A stretch of DNA of 31,943 nucleotides, from the NCBI GenBank assembly GCA_020024475.1, contig JAHHTS010000026.1, forward strand, positions 1-31,943, read 5' to 3'. Within the stretch, counting starts at the first letter, position 1. Every line of letters starts with the position of its first letter. The DNA is from Oscillospiraceae bacterium (GTDB lineage: Bacteria > Bacillota > Clostridia > Oscillospirales > Ruminococcaceae). The notes below the pieces were generated by a model. That model ran no database searches and was not told the origin of the DNA. It was given only the letters and a program-made list of their open reading frames with translations. Positions 6,459 to 14,300 of this stretch are shown piece by piece. Both the position numbers and the translations under genes were made by a program.

Positions 6459-7429
6459 TCAATTGTACCTGATGGTTTAGGAGTGAAATCGAATAGAACA
6501 CGGTTGACACCTTCTACTTCTTTTGTAATCCTATCAGTAATATGTTTAAGAAGTTCAAATGGGATTTCTGCAACTGTTGCTGTCATTGCATCTACTGTAT
6601 TAACAGCACGAATAATTACCGGATATTCATATGTTCTTTTATCGTCTTTAACTCCAACAGATTTAAAATCAGGTATTGCAGTGAAATACTGCCATACTTT
6701 TCCTTCAAGTCCATTTTTAGCAAATTCTTCACGCAGAATAGCATCTGATTCTCTAACTGCGTCAAGACGATCTCGTGTAATTGCGCCAAGACAACGAACA
6801 CCAAGCCCTGGGCCTGGGAATGGCTGACGATAAACCATGTTATCAGGTAAACCAAGTGTTTTACCTACCATTCTCACTTCATCTTTGAATAAAAGTTTAA
6901 GTGGTTCAACAAGTCCAAATTTCATATCTTCAGGCAATCCACCAACATTATGATGAGCTTTCACACCATCACTTTCAAGTATATCAGGGTAAATTGTGCC
7001 TTGTGCAAGGAATTCTACACCTTCAAGTTTGCGTGCTTCTTCTTCAAAAATACGGATAAATTCAGCACCAATAATCTTACGCTTATTTTCTGGTTCACTA
7101 ACGCCTGCCAACTTATCAAGGAATCGATCAACGGCATCTACATAAATAAGATTAGCATCCATTTCATCACGAAATACTTTAATAACCTGTTCCGGCTCAC
7201 CTTTTCTAAGAAGGCCATGATTAACATGAACACAAACAAGCTGTTTACCGATAGCTTTTATAAGCAAAGCTGCAACTACTGAAGAGTCAACACCACCTGA
7301 AAGTGCCAAAATAACTTTTTTGTCACCAACTTGCTCTTTGATTTCTTTAATCTGCTGGTCGATGAAAGCATCTGCCAATTCTTTTGTATTGATTCGTTCC
7401 ATTGATTCTGGACGCACATTATTCAGCAT
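6449..7429 (-). CDS. guaA: GMP synthase, ATP-pyrophosphatase subunit/domain
   Basis: Converts XMP, ATP and an ammonia donor to GMP. 326 residues only: the N-type PPase with the P-loop SGGVDSS (44-50) and the C-terminal dimerisation domain ending GTIEWE. The usual N-terminal class I glutamine amidotransferase domain (about 190 residues, making ~510) is absent. The frame is intact, the ATG at 7429 has its own GGAGG, and no amidotransferase ORF lies upstream, so this looks like a separate subunit as in archaeal two-subunit GMP synthases. The glutaminase must be elsewhere in the genome, or ammonia is used. It has its own promoter and leader hairpin. The 3' end serves as attachment site for the neighbouring cassette. 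Confidence 0.92.
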   Translation of the reverse strand: MLNNVRPESMERINTKELADAFIDQQIKEIKEQVGDKKVILALSGGVDSSVVAALLIKAIGKQLVCVHVNHGLLRKGEPEQVIKVFRDEMDANLIYVDAVDRFLDKLAGVSEPENKRKIIGAEFIRIFEEEARKLEGVEFLAQGTIYPDILESDGVKAHHNVGGLPEDMKFGLVEPLKLLFKDEVRMVGKTLGLPDNMVYRQPFPGPGLGVRCLGAITRDRLDAVRESDAILREEFAKNGLEGKVWQYFTAIPDFKSVGVKDDKRTYEYPVIIRAVNTVDAMTATVAEIPFELLKHITDRITKEVEGVNRVLFDFTPKPSGTIEWE

Positions 7430-7455
7430 AAATTTTCCTCCATAATTTTAAAAAT

Positions 7456-7488
7456 ATTAAGCAACATATATTTTGTAAAATGCTTAAT
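7456..7488 (-). promoter_or_regulatory. Terminator-like hairpin in guaA leader
   Basis: ATTAAGCA (7456-7463) and TGCTTAAT (7481-7488) form an 8-bp stem on the minus-strand RNA, followed by ATTTTT, between the guaA promoter and its ribosome binding site. Possible attenuator; no purine aptamer sequence accompanies it. Confidence 0.5.
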
Positions 7489-7502
7489 TTTGTTGATATG
7501 AT

Positions 7503-7531
7503 ATTATAAACTATTTTGTGAAAAAAAGCAA
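7503..7531 (-). promoter_or_regulatory. guaA promoter
   Basis: Minus-strand TTGCTT (7531-7526), 17-bp spacer, TATAAT (7508-7503). It lies downstream of the sRNA terminator, so guaA is transcribed independently of the sRNA unit. Confidence 0.7.
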
Positions 7532-7560
7532 TATAATATTCTTGATTTTTTTATTATAAA

Positions 7561-7592
7561 CAAAAAACGCCCATAATGTAGGGCGTTTTTTT
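7561..7592. terminator. Strong terminator of the guaB-guaA small RNA
   Basis: AAAACGCCC (7564-7572) pairs with GGGCGTTTT (7581-7589) across an 8-nt loop, with T-runs on both strands. Effectively bidirectional. Confidence 0.85.
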
Positions 7593-7680
7593 GTTTTGTA
7601 TATATAAGTGTATGGGATTATATACATATAAAAGTGAAATCTTAAATATATGTTTAGCAATATAAAAAGTTTCTTTTAGC
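7561..7680 (-). ncRNA. Orphan small RNA between guaB and guaA
   Basis: A complete transcription unit of about 120 nt: perfect consensus promoter at 7687-7715, predicted start near 7680, and a strong GC-rich terminator at 7561-7592. There is no Shine-Dalgarno and no convincing ORF. The interior is AT-rich and unstructured by eye, apart from the terminator. guaB (upstream) has its own terminator and guaA its own promoter, so this is unlikely to be only a leader. Function unknown; a trans-acting or purine-linked regulatory RNA is possible. The alternative is a decayed gene that kept its promoter and terminator. Confidence 0.6.
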
Positions 7681-7686
7681 AGTTTC

Positions 7687-7715
7687 ATTATAATATATCT
7701 TACATATTATGTCAA
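7687..7715 (-). promoter_or_regulatory. Perfect consensus promoter of the small RNA
   Basis: Minus-strand TTGACA (7715-7710), exactly 17 bp, TATAAT (7692-7687). All twelve positions match the sigma-A consensus. Confidence 0.8.
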
Positions 7716-7773
7716 TATTTTTTTATCTATATATTTTTATTTATTAAAATATACATTATAAAATCAACAGAGA

Positions 7774-7799
7774 AAGCTCCGTTACCATGAACGGAGCTT
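7774..7799 (-). terminator. guaB terminator
   Basis: AAGCTCCGTT (7774-7783) pairs with AACGGAGCTT (7790-7799), 10 perfect pairs and a 6-nt loop, just after the guaB stop. The following tract (TCTCTGTTGATTTT) is only moderately T-rich. Confidence 0.65.
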
Positions 7800-7806
7800 A
7801 TACACA

Positions 7807-9270
7807 TTATTTATATTCACCAACTGAATAGTTACTTTCTTCTTTTGTAACAAGAATATCGTGTGGATGACTTTCTTTTAGACCAGCGCCTGTAATTTTT
7901 ACAAATACACCATCTCTGTTGAGATCTTTGATAGTAGGTGTACCGCAGTAACCCATTCCTGCACGAAGACCCCCAACCAATTGGTAAACATTGTCTTTAA
8001 GAAGTCCGCGGTAAGGAACCATACCTTCAACACCTTCAGGTACAAATTTTGCTTTGCCATCCTGGAAATAACGGTCATTCGAACCATTTGACATGGCAGC
8101 TGAAGATCCCATACCACGATAAGTTTTAAATGTTCTACCCTTGTATATTGTTGTTTCACCAGGAGCTTCTTCTGTACCAGCGAAAAGTGAACCAATCATA
8201 ACAGCTGATGCACCTGCAGCAATAGCTTTTGTGACATCACCTGAGAATTTAATACCGCCATCTGCAATAACCGGAATACCGTATTTCCGTCCAACTTCAG
8301 CACAATCCATGACAGCTGTGAGTTGAGGAACCCCAATACCAGCAACAACACGTGTTGTACAAATAGAACCAGGCCCAATACCTACTTTTACAATATCAGC
8401 TCCTGCTTCGATAAGCGCTTCACAAGCTTCTGCTGTCGCAATATTTCCCGCCATAAGTGTGATCTGTGGGAAAGTTTCTTTAAGAAGTTTTACAGCTTTA
8501 AGAACTCCTTCACTATGCCCATGAGCAGTGTCTACTGAAAGAAGGTCTACCCCTGCATTAACCAGTGCTGTAGCTCTTTCAATCATGTTATTTGTGATAC
8601 CTACAGCAGCACCACAAATAAGTCTGCCTAGTGAATCCTTAGCTGAATTTGGATAAAGAACTCGTTTTTCTATATCTTTAATTGTGATAAGACCTTTAAG
8701 AACACCATTTTCATCAACCAAAGGAAGTTTTTCGATTTTATGTGCTTTAAGAAGTTTTTCTGCGTCATCAAGAGAAATACCAGGTTTAGCTGTAACGAGG
8801 TCTTCTTTTGTCATAACTTCGCAGATAGGTCTATTCATATCTGTTTCAAAACGTATATCCCTATTTGTTATAATTCCAACTAGAACTTTATTTTCATCAA
8901 CAATAGGTACACCAGAAATGCGATAACGTCCCATCAAAGCATCAGCATCGCAAACTTTATGATTAGGACTTAAGTAGAATGGATCTGTGATAACACCATG
9001 CTCACTTCTTTTAACTTTGTCAACTTCCATAGCCTGAGCTTCGATTGGCATATTTTTATGAATAATACCAATACCACCTTCTCTAGCCATAGCTATTGCC
9101 ATTCTTGATTCTGTAACAGTATCCATGCTTGCAGACATAAATGGAACATTAAGAACAATTTTATCGCTAAGTCTTGTTACCGTTGAAACTTCTGCTGGAA
9201 CAACATATGAGTGCTGTGGAACTAGAAGAACATCATCAAAAGTCAATGATTCTTTTAAAATTTTACCCAT
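7807..9270 (-). CDS. guaB: IMP dehydrogenase
   Basis: Oxidises IMP to XMP with NAD+, the committed step to GMP. 487 residues, normal length. Order: N-terminal barrel start (SLTFDDVLLVP), two CBS domains at about 94-205, then the rest of the TIM barrel with the catalytic loop GPGSICTTR (Cys304), the ADGGIK substrate loop and the MGYCGTPTI stretch after the flap. The frame opens further upstream at a TTG, but the ATG at 9270 is the start: AAAGGAG lies just before it and MGKILKESLTF matches the family N-terminus. It has its own promoter and a ~210-nt leader containing a terminator-like hairpin, so attenuation is possible. Confidence 0.97.
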   Translation of the reverse strand: MGKILKESLTFDDVLLVPQHSYVVPAEVSTVTRLSDKIVLNVPFMSASMDTVTESRMAIAMAREGGIGIIHKNMPIEAQAMEVDKVKRSEHGVITDPFYLSPNHKVCDADALMGRYRISGVPIVDENKVLVGIITNRDIRFETDMNRPICEVMTKEDLVTAKPGISLDDAEKLLKAHKIEKLPLVDENGVLKGLITIKDIEKRVLYPNSAKDSLGRLICGAAVGITNNMIERATALVNAGVDLLSVDTAHGHSEGVLKAVKLLKETFPQITLMAGNIATAEACEALIEAGADIVKVGIGPGSICTTRVVAGIGVPQLTAVMDCAEVGRKYGIPVIADGGIKFSGDVTKAIAAGASAVMIGSLFAGTEEAPGETTIYKGRTFKTYRGMGSSAAMSNGSNDRYFQDGKAKFVPEGVEGMVPYRGLLKDNVYQLVGGLRAGMGYCGTPTIKDLNRDGVFVKITGAGLKESHPHDILVTKEESNYSVGEYK

Positions 9271-9312
9271 TTTACTTTCTCCTTTAGTTATCAAAAAAAT
9301 AATATAAAAATC

Positions 9313-9373
9313 CCTCTGTAAATAGGAATATTAAAAAATTAAAATTCATGCTTTTATGCTATATTTACAGAGG
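9313..9373 (-). promoter_or_regulatory. Attenuator-like hairpin in guaB leader
   Basis: A perfect 12-bp inverted repeat, CCTCTGTAAATA (9313-9324 strand-equivalent) with TATTTACAGAGG (9362-9373), 37-nt loop, followed on the minus-strand RNA by GATTTTTATATTATTTTTTT. It lies between the guaB promoter and start codon. An upstream ATACAAAAT/ATTTTGTAT pairing (about 9470-9478 with 9379-9387) could close a larger AT-rich structure. No known purine riboswitch core is visible. Confidence 0.55.
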
Positions 9374-9489
9374 AATGATACAAAATAAATCAAAATTTAG
9401 ATAAATAAACAATTATAAAAATCATATAATTATTTAAAATAATTAAATAAACTAAATAATTCGACATTTTGTATTAAATAATTTTATTT

Positions 9490-9518
9490 ATTATACGACT
9501 AAAAGTATAAAATATCAA
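9490..9518 (-). promoter_or_regulatory. guaB promoter
   Basis: Minus-strand TTGATA (9518-9513), 17-bp spacer, TATAAT (9495-9490). Predicted start near 9483, leaving a leader of about 213 nt. Confidence 0.72.
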
Positions 9519-9564
9519 GGTATTTTTAAATTTTCTTGATTTTATACAAAATTATATAACAAAT

Positions 9565-9590
9565 AGCCTCTTTACTTGTGTAAAGAGGCT
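9565..9590 (-). terminator. tuf terminator
   Basis: AGCCTCTTTAC (9565-9575) pairs perfectly with GTAAAGAGGCT (9580-9590) over a 4-nt loop, after the tuf stop. It ends the rpoB-to-tuf cluster. The T-tract after it is interrupted (ATTTGTTATATAATTTT). Confidence 0.75.
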
Positions 9591-9625
9591 ACATTGTTTA
9601 TTATATTGAAAAGTTGAATAATAAA

Positions 9626-10828
9626 TTATTCAATAACTTTAACAACAACGCCTGAACCTACAGTTCTGCCGCCTTCACGGATAGCAAAACGAAGACCTTC
9701 TTCGATAGCAATTGTTGTAATAAGTTCAACTGCCATTTCAACGTTATCGCCAGGCATGCACATTTCTGTACCTTCTGGAAGTGTGATAACACCTGTAACG
9801 TCTGTTGTTCTGAAGTAGAACTGTGGACGGTAGTTGTTAAAGAATGGTGTATGACGGCCACCTTCATCCTTTTTAAGAACATAAACCTGACCTACAAATT
9901 TTGTATGTGGGTGGATTGTGCCTGGTTTACAAAGAACCTGACCTCTTTCGATTTCTGATCTCTGGATACCACGGAGAAGAGCACCTACATTATCACCAGC
10001 TTCTGCAAAGTCAAGAAGTTTACGGAACATTTCAAGACCTGTAACAGTTGTTTTCTTTCTTTCTTCTGAAAGACCGATAATTTCAACTTCTTCACCAACT
10101 TTGATAGTACCTCTTTCAACTCTACCTGTTGCAACTGTACCACGACCTGTGATTGTGAATACGTCTTCAACTGGCATAAGGAATGGAAGATCAGCTTTTC
10201 TATCTGGAGTTGGAATGTATGCATCAACTGCATCCATCAATTCACGGATAGCTGCATATTCAGGAGCATTGTAGTCTTCTGATGTGCATTCAAGAACGCC
10301 GAGAGCTGTACCTTTGATGATAGGTGTATCATCGCCTGGGAAGTCGTATTCGTTAAGAAGATCACGAATTTCCATTTCAACAAGTTCAAGAAGTTCTGGG
10401 TCATCAACCTGGTCAACTTTGTTCATAAATACAACAATGTATGGAACACCAACCTGACGTGAAAGCAAGATGTGTTCACGTGTCTGTGGCATTGGGCCAT
10501 CAGCTGAAGAAACAACAAGGATAGCACCATCCATCTGTGCAGCACCAGTAATCATGTTTTTAACATAGTCAGCGTGGCCTGGGCAGTCAACGTGAGCGTA
10601 GTGTCTGTTGTCTGTTTCATATTCAACGTGTGAAGTATTGATTGTGATACCACGTTCTCTTTCTTCTGGAGCTTTATCGATATTTGCGTAGTCAGTTTTT
10701 TCAGCATAACCTCTCAAAGACAATACCTTTGTGATAGCAGCTGTAAGAGTTGTTTTACCATGGTCAACGTGACCAATAGTACCAATGTTAATATGTGGTT
10801 TGCTTCTTTCAAATTTAGCTTTTGCCAT
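9626..10828 (-). CDS. tuf: Elongation factor Tu
   Basis: GTPase that delivers aminoacyl-tRNA to the ribosome. 400 residues, normal length. GTP motifs: GHVDHGKTT (about 18-26), the switch I region RGITINTSH, DCPGH and NKVD; beta-barrel domains 2 and 3 follow, ending VGSGVVVKVIE. The ATG at 10828 has AGGAGG upstream. Last gene of the cluster, 92 bp after fusA, with an additional promoter in that gap that would allow the extra output EF-Tu needs. No second tuf is visible in the window. Confidence 0.98.
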   Translation of the reverse strand: MAKAKFERSKPHINIGTIGHVDHGKTTLTAAITKVLSLRGYAEKTDYANIDKAPEERERGITINTSHVEYETDNRHYAHVDCPGHADYVKNMITGAAQMDGAILVVSSADGPMPQTREHILLSRQVGVPYIVVFMNKVDQVDDPELLELVEMEIRDLLNEYDFPGDDTPIIKGTALGVLECTSEDYNAPEYAAIRELMDAVDAYIPTPDRKADLPFLMPVEDVFTITGRGTVATGRVERGTIKVGEEVEIIGLSEERKKTTVTGLEMFRKLLDFAEAGDNVGALLRGIQRSEIERGQVLCKPGTIHPHTKFVGQVYVLKKDEGGRHTPFFNNYRPQFYFRTTDVTGVITLPEGTEMCMPGDNVEMAVELITTIAIEEGLRFAIREGGRTVGSGVVVKVIE

Positions 10829-10870
10829 TGTAAGAAATCCTCCTATTAGTTATAAGCAAATGTTTTCTTA

Positions 10871-10899
10871 ATTGTATCAATTTTCCCTATAAAAATCAA
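10871..10899 (-). promoter_or_regulatory. Internal tuf promoter
   Basis: Minus-strand TTGATT (10899-10894), 17-bp spacer, TACAAT (10876-10871), in the fusA-tuf gap. The inverted AAAAATCA/TGATTTTT repeat overlaps the -35. Confidence 0.6.
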
Positions 10900-10920
10900 G
10901 TGATTTTTAAGTTGTACTGA

Positions 10921-13041
10921 TTAATCTTTTTTTGCTCTGCCGGCCATAATGCCTTCAGCAATTGATTTTGGAACTTCAGTGTAATGTGAAGGTTCCATAG
11001 CGTAGTTACCACGACCCTGTGTTTTTGAACGAAGGTCTGTTGCGTAACCAAACATGTTCCGGAGTGGAACTAGAGCATTGATCTGCTGTGAACCATTTCT
11101 AGCTTCTGTGCCCTGAATAAGGCCACGACGGCTGTTAAAGTCACCCATAACATCGCCCATGTATTCTTCAGGAACAATTGTAGCAACTTTCATCATAGGT
11201 TCAAGCAAAACTGGATTTGCTTTTCTCATAGCTTCTTTGAAAGCCATAGAACCAGCAATTTTAAATGCCATTTCTGAAGAGTCAACTTCATGGTATGAAC
11301 CATCATAAAGTTCAACTTTAACGTCAACTACTGGATAACCAGCAAGGATACCAGCCTGCATAGCCCCTTGAATACCTTGGTCTACAGGACCAATGAATTC
11401 TTTAGGAATTGCACCACCAACAACTGCATTGATAAATTCGTAACCTTTACCAGGTTCATTTGGTGAAACTCGGATCTTAACGTGACCGTACTGACCTTTA
11501 CCACCTGACTGACGAGCATATTTTGTTTCTACATCAGCATTACCTTTAATTGTTTCTCTGTATGCAACCTGTGGAGCACCAACGTTAGCTTCTACTTTAA
11601 ATTCACGAAGAAGACGGTCAACAATGATTTCAAGGTGAAGTTCACCCATACCAGCTATGATTGTCTGACCTGTTTCTTCATCTGTATAAGTTTTGAATGT
11701 TGGATCTTCTTCAGCAAGTTTAGCAAGAGCAAGGCCCATTTTTTCCTGACCTGCTTTTGTTTTTGGCTCAATAGCTACACGGATAACTGGTTCTGGGAAT
11801 TCCATACTTTCCAAAATAACTGGATGTTTTTCATCACAGAGTGTGTCACCTGTAGTTGTATTTTTAAGACCAACTGCAGCTGCAATATCACCAGCGTAAC
11901 ATGCTTCAATATCCTGACGATGGTTAGCATGCATCTGAAGAATACGGCCCATACGTTCTTTACCATCTTTTACTGAGTTGTAAACTGTTTCACCAGCTTT
12001 AACAACACCTGAGTAAACACGGAAGAAGCAGAGTTTACCTACAAATGGGTCAGTTGCAATTTTAAATGCCAAAGCAGAAAATGGAGCGTCGTCAGAAGAA
12101 GGTCTTGATTCTTCTTCGCCTGTTTCTGGATTTACACCTTTAATATCTTCAATATCTGTTGGTGCTGGCATATAATCAACAATAGCATCAAGAAGCTGCT
12201 GAACACCTTTATTTCTGTATGAAGTACCGCAAAGTACTGGTACCATATCGTTACCTATTGTTGCTTTACGGATAGCCTTTTTAAGGTCATCTATAGCAAT
12301 TTCTTCGCCTTCAAGGTACATCATCATGAGGTCTTCATCTGTTTCAGCTATGGCTTCAACCATTGCTTCATGATATTCATTAGCTTTTTCTACAAATTCT
12401 TCAGGAATTTCAACTTCCTGGAAACCTTTTGTAATGTCGTTATCATAAACGATAGCTTTCATTTTCAAAAGATCAATCATACCTACAAATGTATCTTCAC
12501 TGCCCATTGGGATCTGAAGTGGAACAGCGTTACATTTTAGACGGTCTTTCATCATCTGCACTACGTTATAGAAGTTAGCGCCCATGATATCCATCTTATT
12601 AACATAAACCATTCTAGGTACTCTGTATTTATCAGCCTGACGCCATACAGTTTCAGACTGAGGTTCTACACCACCTTTTGCACAGAGAACTGTTACAGAA
12701 CCATCAAGAACTCTCAAAGAGCGTTCTACTTCAACTGTAAAGTCAACGTGGCCAGGAGTGTCGATGATATTAATTCTATGGCGATTTTTCTTGATCTGTG
12801 CAGGATCTTTGTATTCAGAATGTGCCCAGTAACATGTTGTAGCAGCAGAAGTAATTGTAATACCTCTTTCCTGCTCCTGAGCCATCCAGTCCATAGTAGC
12901 AGCACCTTCATGAGTTTCGCCTATTTTATGGTTAACACCAGTAAAATAAAGGATACGCTCAGTTGTGGTGGTTTTACCAGCATCGATGTGAGCCATGATA
13001 CCGATATTTCTGGTCATCTCGAGTGAAACGTCTCTTGCCAT
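10921..13041 (-). CDS. fusA: Elongation factor G
   Basis: Translocase GTPase. 706 residues. GTP motifs AHIDAGKTT (17-25), DTPGHVDF and NKMD in domain I; domain IV and the C-terminal domain (ending GIMAGRAKKD) complete. Between switch I and the DTPGH motif (about 72-87) there is a charged insertion, AHSEYKDPAQIKKN, longer than in Bacillus EF-G; similar insertions occur in some anaerobes. The ATG at 13041 is preceded by AAGGAG. It lies 68 bp after rpsG in the rpsL-rpsG-fusA arrangement common to bacteria, with no promoter seen in the gap. Confidence 0.98.
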   Translation of the reverse strand: MARDVSLEMTRNIGIMAHIDAGKTTTTERILYFTGVNHKIGETHEGAATMDWMAQEQERGITITSAATTCYWAHSEYKDPAQIKKNRHRINIIDTPGHVDFTVEVERSLRVLDGSVTVLCAKGGVEPQSETVWRQADKYRVPRMVYVNKMDIMGANFYNVVQMMKDRLKCNAVPLQIPMGSEDTFVGMIDLLKMKAIVYDNDITKGFQEVEIPEEFVEKANEYHEAMVEAIAETDEDLMMMYLEGEEIAIDDLKKAIRKATIGNDMVPVLCGTSYRNKGVQQLLDAIVDYMPAPTDIEDIKGVNPETGEEESRPSSDDAPFSALAFKIATDPFVGKLCFFRVYSGVVKAGETVYNSVKDGKERMGRILQMHANHRQDIEACYAGDIAAAVGLKNTTTGDTLCDEKHPVILESMEFPEPVIRVAIEPKTKAGQEKMGLALAKLAEEDPTFKTYTDEETGQTIIAGMGELHLEIIVDRLLREFKVEANVGAPQVAYRETIKGNADVETKYARQSGGKGQYGHVKIRVSPNEPGKGYEFINAVVGGAIPKEFIGPVDQGIQGAMQAGILAGYPVVDVKVELYDGSYHEVDSSEMAFKIAGSMAFKEAMRKANPVLLEPMMKVATIVPEEYMGDVMGDFNSRRGLIQGTEARNGSQQINALVPLRNMFGYATDLRSKTQGRGNYAMEPSHYTEVPKSIAEGIMAGRAKKD

Positions 13042-13109
13042 TTTTTCTCCTTAATCTTATCGTTATGCCCGGCAACAATTAAGCTGCCAGGCTTGTGCAA
13101 AATAGTAGA

Positions 13110-13580
13110 TTAATATCTGTAATGTGCGAAAGCTTTGTTTGCTTCAGCCATTTTGTGTGTGTCTTCGCGTTTTTTGCATGCACCACCGTTACCGTTTACT
13201 GCATCCAAAATTTCACCAGCGAGTCTTTCACGCATTGTTTTTTCGTTTCTGCTTCTTGAGTAAGTTGTCAACCATCTAAGACCTAATGTCTGTCTTCTTT
13301 CAGCTCTAACTTCCATTGGAACCTGATATGTTGCACCACCTACACGGCGAGCTTTAACTTCGAGCAATGGCATAATATTTTCCATTGCTTTTTCGAACAT
13401 TTCGAGTGGGTCATTGCCTGATTTTTCAGCTACGATATCAAATGCATCGTAAACTATTTTCTGAGCAACGCCTTTTTTACCGTCCAGCATAATGCTGTTA
13501 ACGAGTTTAGTAACCAATTTTGAGTTGTACATTGGATCAACCAGTACATCTCTTTTTGCAATATTACCTCTTCTTGGCAC
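13110..13580 (-). CDS. rpsG: 30S ribosomal protein S7
   Basis: Primary binding protein of the 16S rRNA 3' major domain. The start chosen is GTG at 13580, giving the family-typical 156 residues beginning PRRGNIAKRDVL after the initiator. The frame also opens at an ATG six codons upstream, but those codons themselves contain the AAGGAGG Shine-Dalgarno, placed correctly for the GTG. Conserved blocks: DPMYNSKLVTKLVN, GGATYQVPMEVR and the C-terminal KREDTHKMAEANKAFAHYRY. Separated from rpsL by a 154-nt spacer containing a hairpin. Confidence 0.96.
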   Translation of the reverse strand: MPRRGNIAKRDVLVDPMYNSKLVTKLVNSIMLDGKKGVAQKIVYDAFDIVAEKSGNDPLEMFEKAMENIMPLLEVKARRVGGATYQVPMEVRAERRQTLGLRWLTTYSRSRNEKTMRERLAGEILDAVNGNGGACKKREDTHKMAEANKAFAHYRY

Positions 13581-13649
13581 CTTTCTTCCCTCCTTCATTA
13601 ATTTTGATGATATCTTTGGTACTCAAAAGTGTAAAAAAACTTCTGTCTG

Positions 13650-13692
13650 CACGAAAAGGGTAAATATATATCTATATATAAAGCCCTTCATG
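13650..13692 (-). other. Hairpin in rpsL-rpsG spacer
   Basis: CACGAAAAGGG (13650-13660) can pair with CCCTTCATG (13684-13692) around an AT-rich TATATA loop, in the unusually long gap between rpsL and rpsG. In Escherichia coli S7 binds this spacer to repress its own operon. Whether this hairpin plays that role is inference only. Confidence 0.35.
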
Positions 13693-13734
13693 GCATTAAA
13701 TGTCATTTTACTAATTTAAATAAATTTGTAAGAA

Positions 13735-14157
13735 TTATTTCTTACCTGCTTTTGGGCGTTTTGCACCGTATTTAGAACGGCTCTGCATTCTCTTAGCAAC
13801 ACCCTGTGTATCGAGTGTACCACGAATTGTATGGTAACGTACACCTGGCAAGTCTTTAACACGACCACCACGAATAAGAACAACGCTATGTTCCTGAAGG
13901 TTGTGACCGATACCTGGAATGTAAGATGTAACTTCGATACCGTTTGAAAGACGAACTCTTGCTACTTTTCTAAGAGCTGAGTTAGGTTTCTTAGGTGTCA
14001 TTGTTCTAACAGCTGTACATACACCACGTTTCTGTGGAGCTGACTGATCTGTAGCTACTTTTTTATGGCTGTTATAACCTTTCTGAAGAGCTGGAGCTGT
14101 TGATTTCTTTACCAGTGTTTCTCTGCCTTTGCGAACCAATTGGTTAAATGTTGGCAT
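13735..14157 (-). CDS. rpsL: 30S ribosomal protein S12
   Basis: Decoding-centre protein. 140 residues from the ATG at 14157, which has AGGAGG 8 nt upstream and gives the family start PTFNQLVRKGRE. A longer open frame upstream (to 14235) is not family-like and has no ribosome binding site. The decoding loop TPKKPNSALRK is wild type, as is the second loop around GHNLQEHSVVLIRGGRVKDLPG, so no classical streptomycin-resistance change is present. It follows rpoC by 143 bp and has its own promoter. Confidence 0.97.
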   Translation of the reverse strand: MPTFNQLVRKGRETLVKKSTAPALQKGYNSHKKVATDQSAPQKRGVCTAVRTMTPKKPNSALRKVARVRLSNGIEVTSYIPGIGHNLQEHSVVLIRGGRVKDLPGVRYHTIRGTLDTQGVAKRMQSRSKYGAKRPKAGKK

Positions 14158-14244
14158 TTTCAATATCCTCCTATTACATTTATTTATATTATGAAAAGTC
14201 GCTTGTCCATTTTGGAAAAATCGCAACTTAAACATAGCACATTA

Positions 14245-14288
14245 ACTGCGCCGAAATTTATTTTACTATTTCAGCGCAGTATTGTCAA
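14245..14288 (-). promoter_or_regulatory. str-operon promoter overlapped by a palindrome
   Basis: Minus-strand TTGACA (14288-14283), 17-bp spacer, TAAAAT (14265-14260) in the rpoC-rpsL gap. A near-perfect 13-bp inverted repeat, ACTGCGCCGAAAT (14245-14257) and ATTTCAGCGCAGT (14268-14280), one mismatch, straddles the -10. There is no T-run after it, so it is more likely an operator than a terminator. Confidence 0.65.
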
Positions 14289-14300
14289 TAGTTATTTGAA

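Noticed and set aside
6616..6855. Overlapping ORFs within guaA, rpoB, rpoC and fusA
   Set aside because: They are alternative-frame shadows of conserved genes, without ribosome binding sites or recognisable domains.
7430..9625. Guanine/purine or PRPP riboswitch in the guaB or guaA leaders
   Set aside because: No purine-aptamer core (conserved loop-loop and junction sequences) or ykkC-like core can be read; only AT-rich sequence with terminator-like hairpins.
13581..13598. Upstream ATG as rpsG start
   Set aside because: Those codons contain the AAGGAGG Shine-Dalgarno for the GTG at 13580, and the protein family begins at the GTG.
13900..14010. Streptomycin-resistance substitutions in rpsL
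   Set aside because: The KKPNSALRK loop and the GGRVKDLPG loop keep the sensitive residues.
14158..14235. N-terminal extension of S12
   Set aside because: Not family-like, lacks a ribosome binding site; AGGAGG sits before the ATG at 14157.
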